Assembly (NCBI GenBank): GCA_963773315.1 | Contig: CAVZAF010000001.1 | Location: 70,937 to 134,936, forward strand | DNA from: DATKAS01 sp963773315 | Lineage (GTDB): Bacteria > Actinomycetota > Acidimicrobiia > Acidimicrobiales > DATKAS01 | Reading direction: 5' to 3' | DNA length: 64,000 nucleotides | Shown: positions 36,916-45,740 of the stretch, piece by piece | Layout of the letters: every line of letters begins with the position of its first letter | Position numbering within the stretch: the first letter of the stretch is position 1 | The notes under the pieces: generated by a model | The model's database searches: none | Told to the model about the DNA's origin: nothing | Seen by the model: only the letters and a program-made list of their open reading frames with translations | Made by a program: the position numbers and the translations under genes

Positions 36916-37599
36916 CTACTTGCTCACCACGATCACGATGATGATGATCACGATGATCCAACACGAACACGGTTCGCACTCGGTGGTTCCGTTGGTGGTG
37001 GAGCAACAAGTGCAGTCGCCACCGCCGCCGCCCGACTGCATGCGGGCGAGCGCCCTCGGCGCACCCGACAGCTCGCCTTCGGGAGTGGTCCCGTCGTACT
37101 TTCCGTAGATGTGCTCGCTGAGTGCTCGGAGCTCAGCGGCACCAGCTCGGATCGTGCGGGCAAACTCCTTGTCCTCACGCATGCGCATCGTCGTCTCGAC
37201 CAGCAGCTCGCCCGCGAAGTCTGACTCACTGCGAACGAGGTCGAGCAGCTCGAGCGCCCGGTCGAGGGACTTGCTGAAGTTGTGAACGACATCGAAGGTG
37301 GCACCGGATGCGATCACAGCCTTGGCCCTGAGATACGCAACCGTGAAGATCGCCCTCATCCACTCCGGAGCGGCGGGCACGTCGAGCACGACCTCAGGAG
37401 AGCGAAGCCGGTCGTAGATCGCCATGTGCGGATCGCCCACGATCACGGTGTTGTTGATCCTCGACCGGATCGCTTTGAACTTCTCGATGATGGACTCGTC
37501 TTCCGCGGCCTCTTCCAGCAATCGTTCAGCGACGATCTGCATTCCGGCGCGCGGGTCGACAGGAGCGAGGATCTGCAGGGCGTGAGCTCGGGCATCCAT
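36916..37599 (-). CDS. Unrecognised protein with C-terminal Cys cluster and hydrophobic tail
   Basis: A 227-residue protein. Residues 1 to about 185 are soluble and helical (LAPVDPRAGMQIVAERLLEE, VDPxxG-like), including VIVGDPHMAIYDRLRSPEVV and FARTIRAGAAELRALSEHIY. Then a five-Gly stretch, a cysteine cluster DCTCCSTTNGTTECEPCSCW with seven Cys in 20 residues, and a purely aliphatic tail IIVIIIIVIVV ending SK. The plan Gly-Cys-hydrophobic-basic looks like a C-terminal membrane anchor or sorting tail. No signal peptide. ATG 37599 follows a GGAGGG site. I know no family with this tail. Confidence 0.65.
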   Translation of the reverse strand: MDARAHALQILAPVDPRAGMQIVAERLLEEAAEDESIIEKFKAIRSRINNTVIVGDPHMAIYDRLRSPEVVLDVPAAPEWMRAIFTVAYLRAKAVIASGATFDVVHNFSKSLDRALELLDLVRSESDFAGELLVETTMRMREDKEFARTIRAGAAELRALSEHIYGKYDGTTPEGELSGAPRALARMQSGGGGGDCTCCSTTNGTTECEPCSCWIIVIIIIVIVVSK

Positions 37600-37756
37600 G
37601 AGCCCTCCTTTCGCGGGTCCCGAGCTGGACGCACGGGCTCATCCGCGAGACAGGACACTACCCACAGTGTTCGATCCACCGCACTTAGTAGTCATCAGGG
37701 ACGCCGAACGTGCGTACGACCAGAGAGAGGGCTCGACGAGCCCCTACGACGAGCCC

Positions 37757-38506
37757 CTACACGGACACCTCAGAGAGGATTGCGTCCGGTATGTCGAAGT
37801 TGGAATAGACGTTCTGCACGTCGTCGTGGTCTTCGAGCGCGTCGATCACGCGCAGCACCTTCTTCGCATCCTCGGCGGTCGTCAGCGGCACCTCGGTCGA
37901 AGAGAGCATCGTGGCCTCGGCCGACTCGATGCCGATGCCCGCTGCCTCGAGCGCGGCACGGACGGCCTCGACGTCCTGCGGCTCGCACGTCACTCGCCAG
38001 GAGTCTCCGTCGTTCACGATGTCATCTGCGCCGGCGTCGAGCGCGGCGGCCATCACGTCGTCCTCGCTCGCGGACCCGGCGGCGATCACGACCCCCTTCC
38101 ACGAGAACTGCCACGACACCGCGCCGGGCTCGGCCAGCGACCCGCCGTTCTTCGTGAAGATGTTGCGTACGTCTGAAGCGGTGCGGTTGCGATTGTCGGT
38201 CAATACCTCGACGAGGACCGCGACACCGGCGGGTGCGTACCCCTCGTAGTTCACTGACTCGTACACGACACCTTCGAGCTCGCCGGTGCCGCGCTTGATC
38301 GCGCGGTCGATGGTGTCCATCGGCACTGACGCAGCCCGCGCCTTCGTGTACATCGTCCGGAGCGTCGGGTTCGCCTCCAGATCGCCGCCGCCTTCGCGCG
38401 CCGCGACCTCGAGCTGGCGGATGAGCTTGGCGAAGAGCTTGCCCCTCGCGGCGTCCTTCGCACCCTTCTGGTGCTTGATGGTTGCCCACTTCGAATGCCC
38501 GGACAT
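37757..38506 (-). CDS. yebC: YebC/TACO1-family translation or transcription factor
   Basis: A 249-residue protein with the invariant start MSGHSKWATIKHQKGAKDAA and ARGKLFAKLIRQLEVAAREG, then SVPMDTIDRAIKRGTGE, YEGYAPAGVAVLVEVLTDNR and NRTASDVRNIFTKNGGSL. YebC-type proteins assist translation through proline-rich stretches and were earlier described as transcription regulators. Starts four bases after the pdxT stop, as in many actinobacteria (pdxS-pdxT-yebC). Confidence 0.95.
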   Translation of the reverse strand: MSGHSKWATIKHQKGAKDAARGKLFAKLIRQLEVAAREGGGDLEANPTLRTMYTKARAASVPMDTIDRAIKRGTGELEGVVYESVNYEGYAPAGVAVLVEVLTDNRNRTASDVRNIFTKNGGSLAEPGAVSWQFSWKGVVIAAGSASEDDVMAAALDAGADDIVNDGDSWRVTCEPQDVEAVRAALEAAGIGIESAEATMLSSTEVPLTTAEDAKKVLRVIDALEDHDDVQNVYSNFDIPDAILSEVSV

Positions 38507-38510
38507 GCGC

Positions 38511-39077
38511 TCAGACCTCCTGCAGGAAGCGCTCGTGGATGCGGTTGTCGCCCGACAGCTCGGGATGAAACGACGCGACCGTGATCGACCCTTGACGGCA
38601 GAGCACCGGATGACCATCGACGGTAGCCCTGACCTCGACCGCGTCCCCCGTGGCCTCGACGACTGGCGCGCGGATGAACACCGCGTGGAACGGCGACGCG
38701 AGCCCCGCGACTTCCAAGTCGGTCTCGAACGAGTCGCGCTGACGGCCGTAGCCGTTTCGGCGGACCGTGATGTCGATCGCGCCGAACGTGCGTTGGTCGG
38801 GCCGGCCGTCGAGCGCGTCGCGAGCGAGCAGGATCATCCCTGCGCAGGTGCCGAGCACTGGCATGCCCTCGCGCAAACGCGCTGCCAAGGGGTCGAAGAG
38901 GCCGGACGTCTCGAGCAGAAGCGACATCGTGGTCGACTCACCGCCCGGCATGACGAGCGCGTCGACGTCCGCGAGATCCGCAACCTCGCGGACCTCGACC
39001 GGTTGGGCGCCGAGCTCAGCCAGTACGTGGCTGTGGGCGGCGAACGCACCTTGCAGTGCGAGCACGCCCACCTTCAC
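38511..39077 (-). CDS. pdxT: Pyridoxal 5'-phosphate synthase glutaminase subunit PdxT
   Basis: Supplies ammonia from glutamine to PdxS. 188 residues: VGVLALQGAFAAHSHVL, LVMPGGESTTMSLLL, the nucleophile Cys in VLGTCAGMILLA, and the His-Glu of the triad in VASFHPELSGD. GTG 39077. Confidence 0.95.
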   Translation of the reverse strand: MKVGVLALQGAFAAHSHVLAELGAQPVEVREVADLADVDALVMPGGESTTMSLLLETSGLFDPLAARLREGMPVLGTCAGMILLARDALDGRPDQRTFGAIDITVRRNGYGRQRDSFETDLEVAGLASPFHAVFIRAPVVEATGDAVEVRATVDGHPVLCRQGSITVASFHPELSGDNRIHERFLQEV

Positions 39078-39113
39078 CTGGTGGCCTCCGCGAGGTCGAC
39101 GGCACGGTGCGAC

Positions 39114-39996
39114 CTACCAGCCGCGCTCGGCGAGCTTGACGTCGAGCTTGTCGATCTCCTGGCCGGGCATCGCATCGCCGAGCCCCCGGCTCACCTTGGC
39201 GAGGATGTCGGGATCACGGAAGTGCGTCGTCGCCTCGACGATCGCCTTCGCCCGCACCGGCGGGTTCGAGCTCTTGAAGATGCCGGAGCCGACGAACACC
39301 GCTTGGGCGCCGAGCTGCATCACCAGCGACGCGTCGGCCGGTGTCGCGATGCCTCCCGCGCAGAACAGCGGCACGGGCAGCTCGCCGGTCTCGGCGATCT
39401 CCTGCACGAGTCCGACCGGCGCGCGCAGCTGCTTGGCCCAGTCGTAGAGCTCGGCCGAGTCGGCCTGGGTGATCTTGCGGATGTCGCCGAAGATCGACCG
39501 CAGGTGCCGCACCGCCTCGACGATGTTGCCGGTGCCCGCCTCGCCTTTCGAGCGGATCATCGCCGCCCCCTCGGAGATGCGCCGCAGCGCCTCGCCGAGG
39601 TTCGTTGCGCCGCACACGAACGGGACGGTGAACGCCCACTTGTCGATGTGGTGCGCCTCGTCGGCCGGCGTGAGCACCTCGCTCTCGTCCACGTAGTCGA
39701 CACCGAGCGACTCGAGGATCTGCGCCTCGGCGAAGTGACCGATGCGGGCCTTCGCCATCACCGGGATCGTGACCATGGCCTTGATGCCCTCGATCATCTC
39801 CGGGTCGCTCATGCGGGCCACACCGCCATCGCGGCGGATGTCGGCCGGCACTCGCTCGAGCGCCATCACTGCGCAGGCGCCGGCGTCTTCGGCGATCTTG
39901 GCCTGGTCGGGGGTGACGACGTCCATGATGACGCCGCCCTTCAACATCTCGGCCAGACCCGCGCTTCACCGCGAACGTGCCCGTCGAACGAGTCAT
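39114..39996 (-). CDS. pdxS: Pyridoxal 5'-phosphate synthase subunit PdxS, one frameshift
   Basis: TIM-barrel synthase that makes PLP from ribose 5-phosphate, glyceraldehyde 3-phosphate and ammonia. MLKGGVIMDVVTPDQAKIAE, the Lys of VMAKARIGHFAEAQ, DESEVLTPADE, RSKGEAGTGNIVEAVRH and FCAGGIATPADA are diagnostic. The N-terminus MTRSTGTFAVKRG is in another frame; one base too many near 39960 separates it from LAEMLKGG. The frame is otherwise intact, so an assembly error is the likely cause. Confidence 0.93.
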
Positions 39997-40092
39997 GACT
40001 GCATTCTATTGGCGCTCATGCCGCCAACCCCTTCGAGATTGATGACTCGGCGGACCACGTGTCCGCTCAATCATCAATCCCGGGTGATGGGG

Positions 40093-41190
40093 TCAGCCGT
40101 GGAAGGTCAGGACGTCTTGGCCGGGGGGCACGATGGTCGCGCTGCCCGCCTGCGGGAGCGCGACCCACGTGTGGCCGGGGGTCAGCAGGATCGGCTGGCC
40201 GTTGCCGTCGGTGAGGCTGGCCGGCTTCGTGGCGTCGGGTCGGTTCCACGTGCCCGGGATGATCGAGCCGTTGGTGAACACCCATGCGTCGCCGCTGCCG
40301 ACGGTCTGGGCCTCCGGCGACCGCGGGTCGGCCGGGCTCGCCTTGTACTTGGTGAACAGCACGACGAGGTTCTGCGGCGCGATCTGGTGGCCGTCGACAT
40401 CCACGTGCGGCGTGCCGGCTTGGAACCGGGCCCAGCCCTGCAGGGTGTCGTTCCACTGGTAGTCGACGTTCTCACCACCGGTGAACACGATCTTCACGCC
40501 TGCGGCCGGCTGCGCCGTCGGCGGCAGCGGCGTGTCCGCGCCGCGGTACTGAAACATGGGCTGCGGCACGGGCGTCGCGTCAGTCGCGAGCGAGAACAGC
40601 GTCGATGTGTTCGAGAAGTAGTTGTGCGGCTTCGCCCGATCAGCGGTGCGGAAGTACGCCGACGCGTAGCGGTCGGGCGTCAGGTTGTCGATGTTCGCGT
40701 TCTGGATCGCCTTGGTCACGAACGGGTTCCCGCCTGACCAGGCGAGGAGCGGACGACCGAGCTGGGCGAGGATGTTGATGTCGCTCGTCCGTGCGGAGCG
40801 GATGGGGCCGACCGGATCGGCCTGCGATGACTGGAACACCGCGGCGAATCTCGTGATCCCCTCGACGATCTCTTCGAAGACGACGTCAGCCTGGTTGATG
40901 CCGACCTGCGGCCGGGCGATCGTCGGGAAGTTGTCGATCTTCACGACGAGCGCGGGGCGCGCCGCGGTCGCTGCATCGGTGGGCAAGCCGGTGAGCGGCG
41001 CGACCACCTGAGGCGCTGCCGTGGTAGTCGTCGCGGGCAACGTCGTCGAGGTCGATGCCGACGTCGAAGGGTCGGCCGTGGTCGGGCCCGAAGCCGCGCC
41101 CGCGCCGCTGCTGCATGCAGACAACGCGAGCCCGCCGGCTGCGGCGAGGACGAGAAGAGGGCGCCAGGACTGCGCGGCGCACGTGATCAG
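40093..41190 (-). CDS. DUF3048-family lipoprotein
   Basis: An exported protein of about 360 residues: hydrophobic LLVLAAAGGLALSACSSG (lipobox LSAC), a Ser/Thr linker, then DUF3048 blocks ALVVKIDNFPTIARPQVGIN, ADVVFEEIVEGITRFAAVFQ, PVGPIRSARTSDINIL and NLVVLFTKYKASPAD. The family is found in firmicutes and actinobacteria; its function is unproven, perhaps envelope-related. The start is unclear: no ATG or GTG lies in frame before the signal; CTG 41190 overlaps the htpX stop, or a GTG at 41182 would need a one-base shift. Confidence 0.82.
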   Translation of the reverse strand: MITCAAQSWRPLLVLAAAGGLALSACSSGAGAASGPTTADPSTSASTSTTLPATTTTAAPQVVAPLTGLPTDAATAARPALVVKIDNFPTIARPQVGINQADVVFEEIVEGITRFAAVFQSSQADPVGPIRSARTSDINILAQLGRPLLAWSGGNPFVTKAIQNANIDNLTPDRYASAYFRTADRAKPHNYFSNTSTLFSLATDATPVPQPMFQYRGADTPLPPTAQPAAGVKIVFTGGENVDYQWNDTLQGWARFQAGTPHVDVDGHQIAPQNLVVLFTKYKASPADPRSPEAQTVGSGDAWVFTNGSIIPGTWNRPDATKPASLTDGNGQPILLTPGHTWVALPQAGSATIVPPGQDVLTFHG

Positions 41191-42095
41191 AGCTCCTTGA
41201 GCGCAGCGATGCGCTCTTCCAATGGGGGATGCGTGTCGAACAAGCGGTTGATGCGGGAGAGGCGACCCTCTTCCGGCGTGCGAGCGGTCGGTTGCTCGAT
41301 CCAGAGGTGGGCCGTGGCTCGGGAGGCAGAACCGACGACGGTCTGGTCGTCGCGAAGCTTCTCGAGCGCCGAGATGAGGCCGGGAGGGTAACGGGTCAAC
41401 GCGACCCCGCTGACGTCGGCGAGCGACTCCCGCCGGCGGCTGACGGCGAACTGCATGACTCGGGCGATGATCGGCGCGAAGGCGAGCAGCACCAGGCCGA
41501 TCGCCAGGAAGATGGCACCTGCAGCGTTGCCGTCACGGTCGTTCCCACTCCGCCTTCCTCCTCCAAACCACATCATGCGGATTGCGATGTCAGAAATGAC
41601 GGCAATCGCGCCGACCATGGTCACCGCCAGGGTGGACACGAGGATGTCGTAGTTCTTGATGTGGCTGAGCTCGTGGGCCAGGACCCCTTCGAGCTCGACT
41701 CGGTTCATCTTCTCGAGCAACCCTGTCGTTACAGCGATGGCGGCGTGCTTTGGGTTCCTGCCCGTCGCGAATGCGTTCGGGGCAGTGTCGTCCACCACGT
41801 AGATGCGCGGCATCGGCAGGCCGGCGGCGATGGTCAGCCCCTCGACGAGGTTGTAGAGGCGCTTGTACTCCTGCGGATCTGCCGGCCTGGCGCGGCTGAC
41901 TGCGAGCGCGACGGCATCGGACTTCCAGTAGGACCCGACGGTTAGTGCGGCTGTGATCAGCAACGCGATCACGACGCCCACGGCTCCGAAGCCGATGAGC
42001 GCGTCAAACGCCCAGCCAACTGCGAGCAGGAGGATGACGAAGCCGATGATCAAGGCCGCGGAGCGACGCTTGTTTGAGGAGATCTGCTCGTACAG
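41187..42095 (-). CDS. htpX: Zinc metalloprotease HtpX (M48)
   Basis: A membrane protease for quality control of membrane proteins. Two N-terminal hydrophobic segments, the zinc site LAHELSHIKNYD with a downstream Glu in SRRRESLADVSGVAL, a second pair of hydrophobic segments and the terminal FDTHPPLEERIAAL. The family N-terminus YEQISSNKRRS lies upstream of the first clear start (TTG 42053) and is preceded only by CTG 42095 in frame, so either a rare start or a small error is present. LemA is encoded just upstream, as often seen. Confidence 0.92.
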   Translation of the reverse strand: MYEQISSNKRRSAALIIGFVILLLAVGWAFDALIGFGAVGVVIALLITAALTVGSYWKSDAVALAVSRARPADPQEYKRLYNLVEGLTIAAGLPMPRIYVVDDTAPNAFATGRNPKHAAIAVTTGLLEKMNRVELEGVLAHELSHIKNYDILVSTLAVTMVGAIAVISDIAIRMMWFGGGRRSGNDRDGNAAGAIFLAIGLVLLAFAPIIARVMQFAVSRRRESLADVSGVALTRYPPGLISALEKLRDDQTVVGSASRATAHLWIEQPTARTPEEGRLSRINRLFDTHPPLEERIAALKEL

Positions 42096-42155
42096 AGGAT
42101 GAGCACCAGGGACGCGCGGCGTCTGCTGTCAGCGCCGCGTCAGTTGGACAGGGAC

Positions 42156-42707
42156 TTAGAACTCGACTTTCGGCGCCTCTCGCGCTGCGTCGTCTGCCTC
42201 GAAGTACTCGCGCTCCGTGAAGCGGAGAATGCCGGCGAAGATGACCGTCGGGAAGGTCGCGATCTTGGTGTTGTACTTCTGAACGGCGTCGTTGTAGAAC
42301 TGCCGCGCGTAGGCCACGCGACCTTCAGTCGCAGTGAGCTCTTCCTGAAGTGCGAGGAAGTTCTGGTTCGCCTTCAGGTCGGGATACGCCTCTTGCAGCG
42401 CAAACAGCTTGTTCAACGCGCCGGTGATCATGTTGTCGGCCGCAGCTTGGTCGGCCACGGTGCTCGCGGTCATCGCCTTGTTGCGTGCGGCGATCACGCC
42501 CTCGAGCGTCTCCTTCTCGTGCGCTGCGTAGCCCTTGACCGTCTCGACCAGGTTGGGGATCAGGTCGAGTCGACGCTTGAGCTGCACGTCGATCTGCGCC
42601 CACGCGCTTTCGACCACGTTCTTGCTCTTGACGAGGCCGTTGTAGGTGCTGACCAAGAAGAGGAGCAGCAGCACAACAACGACGAGCACGACGATGAGAA
42701 CCCACAT
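42156..42707 (-). CDS. lemA: LemA-family membrane protein
   Basis: A 183-residue protein with one N-terminal membrane segment (VLIVVLVVVVLLLLFLV) and a helical domain: STYNGLVKSKNVVESAWAQI, DVQLKRRLDLIPNLVETVKG, NFLALQEELTATEGRVAYAR, FYNDAVQKYNTKIATFP. LemA proteins frequently sit next to HtpX and may help its action. Function not settled. Confidence 0.92.
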   Translation of the reverse strand: MWVLIVVLVVVVLLLLFLVSTYNGLVKSKNVVESAWAQIDVQLKRRLDLIPNLVETVKGYAAHEKETLEGVIAARNKAMTASTVADQAAADNMITGALNKLFALQEAYPDLKANQNFLALQEELTATEGRVAYARQFYNDAVQKYNTKIATFPTVIFAGILRFTEREYFEADDAAREAPKVEF

Positions 42708-42758
42708 GCCCGGTGATCATACGGTGTCGGCCCGGCCGGCCCCGTTCACGGACAGGTG

Positions 42759-43850
42759 TCAGCGGTTTTGTGCCGAGTGGGCCGCGATCGCCTCGTCGTA
42801 GATGCCCAGGTAGGCCTCGGCGAGCGAGTCCATCGAGAAGGCCGCGGCACGGGCTTCGCCCGCGTCGGCGAGGCGGGCCGACAGTGGCCGGTCGTTCAGC
42901 ACCCGAGCCAGGGCCGTGGCGAGTGCCGTGGCGTCACCCGGCGGCACCAGCAGCCCGTCGCGATCTGCGATCGCCACGTTGCGGTACCCAGGGAGGTCGC
43001 TCGCGACGACGGGCGTGCGCGCCGCCATGGCCTCGAGCAGCACGACGCCGAACGACTCTCCCCGAAGGGACGGCGCGCAGAACACGTCCGCGCCTTGCAT
43101 CCGCGCCGCCTTCTCGGCCTCGGTCACGCGCCCGAGCCACTCGATCCGGACGTCGCCCGCGAACCGAGCTTTGAGCGTCGCAGTGTCAGGACCGTCACCC
43201 GCGACCCACAAGCGGACGTCGGGCGGCAGCTTCGCCATCGCTTCGAGCAGGATGTCGAGCCCCTTGCGAGGCTCGTGCCTTCCGATGAAGAAGACCGTGG
43301 GCCGATCGCTCGGCGTCGGCGACGCCTTCTTGTAGAGGTCGGTCTCGATCCCGTTGTACAGGAGGCGGTACTCGCCACCGAGCGATTCCTGCGCGAGCTT
43401 CCGTGCGTCCTCTGACACCGCGCACCGCTCGGTGAGCCGCTTCGCCACCCAACGCGTGAGCGGCGTGAGCCACCGATATGCCGCGCTGTCACCGGCCGCG
43501 TGGAAGGTGCCGACCATCGGGCTGCTCGCGAAGAGCGCGGCGGTGACGGTTGGTCCGGGCGCCAACGGCTCGTGCAGGTGCAGCACGTCGAAGTCCTCGT
43601 CGCGCAGCGCCCGAATCGTTCTCAACGCCGCGGAGGGATCAGGAGCCAGCGGAGCGATGGACCCGTTCGCGGATGTCCCCATGCTGTTGCCGAGCGGCGT
43701 GACTCCGGCGTCTGGAGGCGGACCGTCGCACGGCGCGAGCAGGCGCACCTCGTGCCCCATCTCGCGCAAAGATCGCAAGAGGCCGAGCGCCTGGGTCTGC
43801 ACCCCGCCGGGCACGGTCAAGCTGTATGGGCAGACAAGACCGATGCGCAC
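42759..43850 (-). CDS. GT4 mannosyltransferase, PimA-like
   Basis: A 363-residue retaining glycosyltransferase. VRIGLVCPYSLTVPGGVQTQ closely matches the start of PimA, which adds mannose to phosphatidylinositol; DVLHLHEPLAPGPTV, FIGRHEPRKGLDILLEAM and the EX7E-like SLRGESFGVVLLEAMAAR carry the donor-binding residues. GTG 43850 is chosen for the PimA-like N-terminus over TTG 43856. There are no other PIM genes next to it, so the acceptor is inferred from similarity only. Confidence 0.85.
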   Translation of the reverse strand: MRIGLVCPYSLTVPGGVQTQALGLLRSLREMGHEVRLLAPCDGPPPDAGVTPLGNSMGTSANGSIAPLAPDPSAALRTIRALRDEDFDVLHLHEPLAPGPTVTAALFASSPMVGTFHAAGDSAAYRWLTPLTRWVAKRLTERCAVSEDARKLAQESLGGEYRLLYNGIETDLYKKASPTPSDRPTVFFIGRHEPRKGLDILLEAMAKLPPDVRLWVAGDGPDTATLKARFAGDVRIEWLGRVTEAEKAARMQGADVFCAPSLRGESFGVVLLEAMAARTPVVASDLPGYRNVAIADRDGLLVPPGDATALATALARVLNDRPLSARLADAGEARAAAFSMDSLAEAYLGIYDEAIAAHSAQNR

Positions 43851-43869
43851 CTGCAAACGCTAGTGGGGG

Positions 43870-44415
43870 TCAGGTGTGCACGTTTGAGTGGTGCGCACCG
43901 ATCAGGAACACGGCGAGGCGGGCGGGCACGGTGCCGTGGTTGCGCCACGCATGGCGAGTGCCGTTCTGCACGACCGTGTCACCGGGCTTCAAGTGCACCT
44001 CCTTGCCATCGTCGAGCTCGAGCCACACCTCTCCTTCGAGCACGACCTCGAAGTCGATGGTCGCCGTCGTGTGCATCCCGGGCGCATCGGGCTCCATGTG
44101 CGCGGAGAGGCCCGGAAGCTTCTGCTCCATGTCCGCGAGCGCGGTCGGGACATCGAACTCAGCGGGAAGCGTCGCCGACGACGCAGGGGCGACGCTGAAC
44201 ATGCCGAACCGGAACCCGCCGACGGGCGGGAAGTACGGGTCGTCCGCGGGCCTCGCTCCCGAGTCCGGAAACGTCGGCGCTTCGTTCGCGCCCCACAGGC
44301 GATGGAACTCGGCTCCTGGCGTCAGGGTGAGGGTCAGCGCGTCGACCTCTTCGTCCGAGGCCACCACCGCCTTGCCGCTCGAGTCATGTCCGGTCACCAC
44401 GCGTCGCACCTTCAT
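43870..44415 (-). CDS. Cupin-domain protein
   Basis: A 181-residue protein whose C-terminal half is a cupin barrel: GMHTTATIDFEVVLEGEVWL, ELDDGKEVHLKPGDTVVQNG and RHAWRNHGTVPARLAVFLIG. One metal His set is visible (MHTT, RHAW). The N-terminal half (VVASDEEVDALTLTLTPGAE) also looks cupin-like. Likely binds a metal and a small carboxylate; role unknown. Confidence 0.85.
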   Translation of the reverse strand: MKVRRVVTGHDSSGKAVVASDEEVDALTLTLTPGAEFHRLWGANEAPTFPDSGARPADDPYFPPVGGFRFGMFSVAPASSATLPAEFDVPTALADMEQKLPGLSAHMEPDAPGMHTTATIDFEVVLEGEVWLELDDGKEVHLKPGDTVVQNGTRHAWRNHGTVPARLAVFLIGAHHSNVHT

Positions 44416-44434
44416 GGGCCCCACCATAGGGATC

Positions 44435-44460
44435 GTTTGCGCTTGCGACCTGGTGGGTAG
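44435..44460 (+). promoter_or_regulatory. SigB/SigF-type promoter
   Basis: GTTT at 44435-44438, 16 bases, GGGTAG at 44455-44460. The consensus for SigB/SigF-type sigma factors is GTTT-N15/16-GGGTAT. It lies 60 bases before the anti-sigma-like/sigma pair, which suggests autoregulation. Confidence 0.65.
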
Positions 44461-44520
44461 GGTCGGCCCGACGCGTCGTCGAGCGGACGACCGCGACCGA
44501 GGGCGCTCCCGGAGGCCACT

Positions 44521-44931
44521 GTGCACACCGAAGAACCTCGACCGGCCGGCGACACCCGTGCGGTGCTCGGTCCCGTCGTGCTGACGTTCCCCGCCGACAG
44601 CCGCATGGCTCGTGTGGCGCGCCTCGCCGCCACTGCGCTCGGCAGCGTCGCGGGCTTCTCCGTGGACGACAACGACGACCTGCGGATCGCGGTCGACGAG
44701 CTGATCGTGATGTCGATCGAGGGCGGCGCCGGCGGAGAGGTGACGATGCGCTTCTCGGTGTCCGACCAGGAGGTGCACGTCGAGACCGACACGCGAGCGG
44801 GCGCCGATCTCGCCGCGAGCCCTGAGCGCTTCGTGCTGTCCGAGCAGATCCTGGGCGTCGTCACTGATTCCTACGAGGTCACGACGACCGACGGCGTGCT
44901 GGCGGCGTCCTTCATCAAGAGCGCGAGCTGA
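44521..44931 (+). CDS. Anti-sigma-factor-like HATPase protein
   Basis: A 136-residue protein directly before the sigma factor, with the layout of an RsbW-type anti-sigma kinase: VVLTFPADSRMARVARLAAT, then DDNDDLRIAVDELIVMSIEG. The N-box Asn expected after the Glu is not there (DELIVMSIE), and the glycine-rich boxes are weak, so it may bind the sigma factor without kinase activity. GTG 44521. Seven bases separate it from the sigma gene. Confidence 0.72.
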   Translation: MHTEEPRPAGDTRAVLGPVVLTFPADSRMARVARLAATALGSVAGFSVDDNDDLRIAVDELIVMSIEGGAGGEVTMRFSVSDQEVHVETDTRAGADLAASPERFVLSEQILGVVTDSYEVTTTDGVLAASFIKSAS

Positions 44932-44938
44932 GCTGCTC

Positions 44939-45688
44939 GTGACCGAGCAGCGCGCTCCCGACGAGCGCTTCGCCGAGTACCACGCGACAGGCGACCTCCG
45001 CTTGCGCGACGAGCTCATCGAGGACCACCTCTGGATCGCGAGCCACGTCGCGCGGCGCTTCATGGACCGAGGCGAGCCTCTCGACGACCTGGTGCAGGTG
45101 GCGCGGCTCGGGCTCGTGAAGGCGCTCCAGCGATTCGACCCGGAGCACGGCTCGAGCTTCCCGGCATACGCCATGCCGAGCGTGCTCGGTGAGGTGCGCC
45201 GTCACTTTCGCGACGCGACCTGGTCGTTGAAGGTCACCCGGCGTGCCAAGGAGCTCAGCCTCGAGGTCACCAAGGTGACCAACGAGCTCAGCCATGAGCT
45301 GGGCCGATCACCGCGCATCGACGAGATCGCGGCGCGGCTCGAGGTCTCCGAAGATCTCGTGCTGGACGCGCTGGACGCGTCCGCCGCATACCGCGCGCTG
45401 CCGCTCACCGGCTCCGGCGGAGGCGGAGACGACGAAGACGGACCGTCACCTGACAACGGACCCATGCTCGGCTACGAGGACGCGCAGCTCACGTCCACGC
45501 CCGACCGCGTCGCGGTCCGCGACGCACTCGCGTTGCTTCCCGAACGCGAACGTCGCATCGTCGAGCTCCGCTTCTATGAAGGACTTACCCAGAGCGAGAT
45601 CGCCGCAAAGGTGGGGACGAGTCAGGTGCACGTGTCACGTCTTCTTCGCGCAAGCCTCGCTCGATTGCAGGACGCACTCAGCGCATAG
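44939..45688 (+). CDS. SigB/SigF-type sigma factor
   Basis: A 249-residue group-3 sigma factor. Region 2: RFMDRGEPLDDLVQVARLGL and ALQRFDPEHGSSFPAYAMPS; region 3: VTNELSHELGRSPRIDEIAA; region 4: LLPERERRIVELRFYEGLTQ and SEIAAKVGTSQVHVSRLLRA. These fit SigB/SigF, the general stress/sporulation type. A Gly/Asp-rich linker sits between regions 3 and 4. The upstream promoter and the rsbU/W/V-like genes at 50-52.7 kb support control by partner switching. Confidence 0.93.
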   Translation: MTEQRAPDERFAEYHATGDLRLRDELIEDHLWIASHVARRFMDRGEPLDDLVQVARLGLVKALQRFDPEHGSSFPAYAMPSVLGEVRRHFRDATWSLKVTRRAKELSLEVTKVTNELSHELGRSPRIDEIAARLEVSEDLVLDALDASAAYRALPLTGSGGGGDDEDGPSPDNGPMLGYEDAQLTSTPDRVAVRDALALLPERERRIVELRFYEGLTQSEIAAKVGTSQVHVSRLLRASLARLQDALSA

Positions 45689-45740
45689 CGCGAGTCGTGC
45701 CCGGGTACGGCGTTGGTAGTCCACAAGGAGGACCGACCCA

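Noticed and set aside
37658..37663. GGGTAG on the minus strand before the Cys-tail gene, as a SigB-type -10
   Set aside because: No GTTT-like -35 is found at 14-17 bases; GTGC at that place is too far from consensus.
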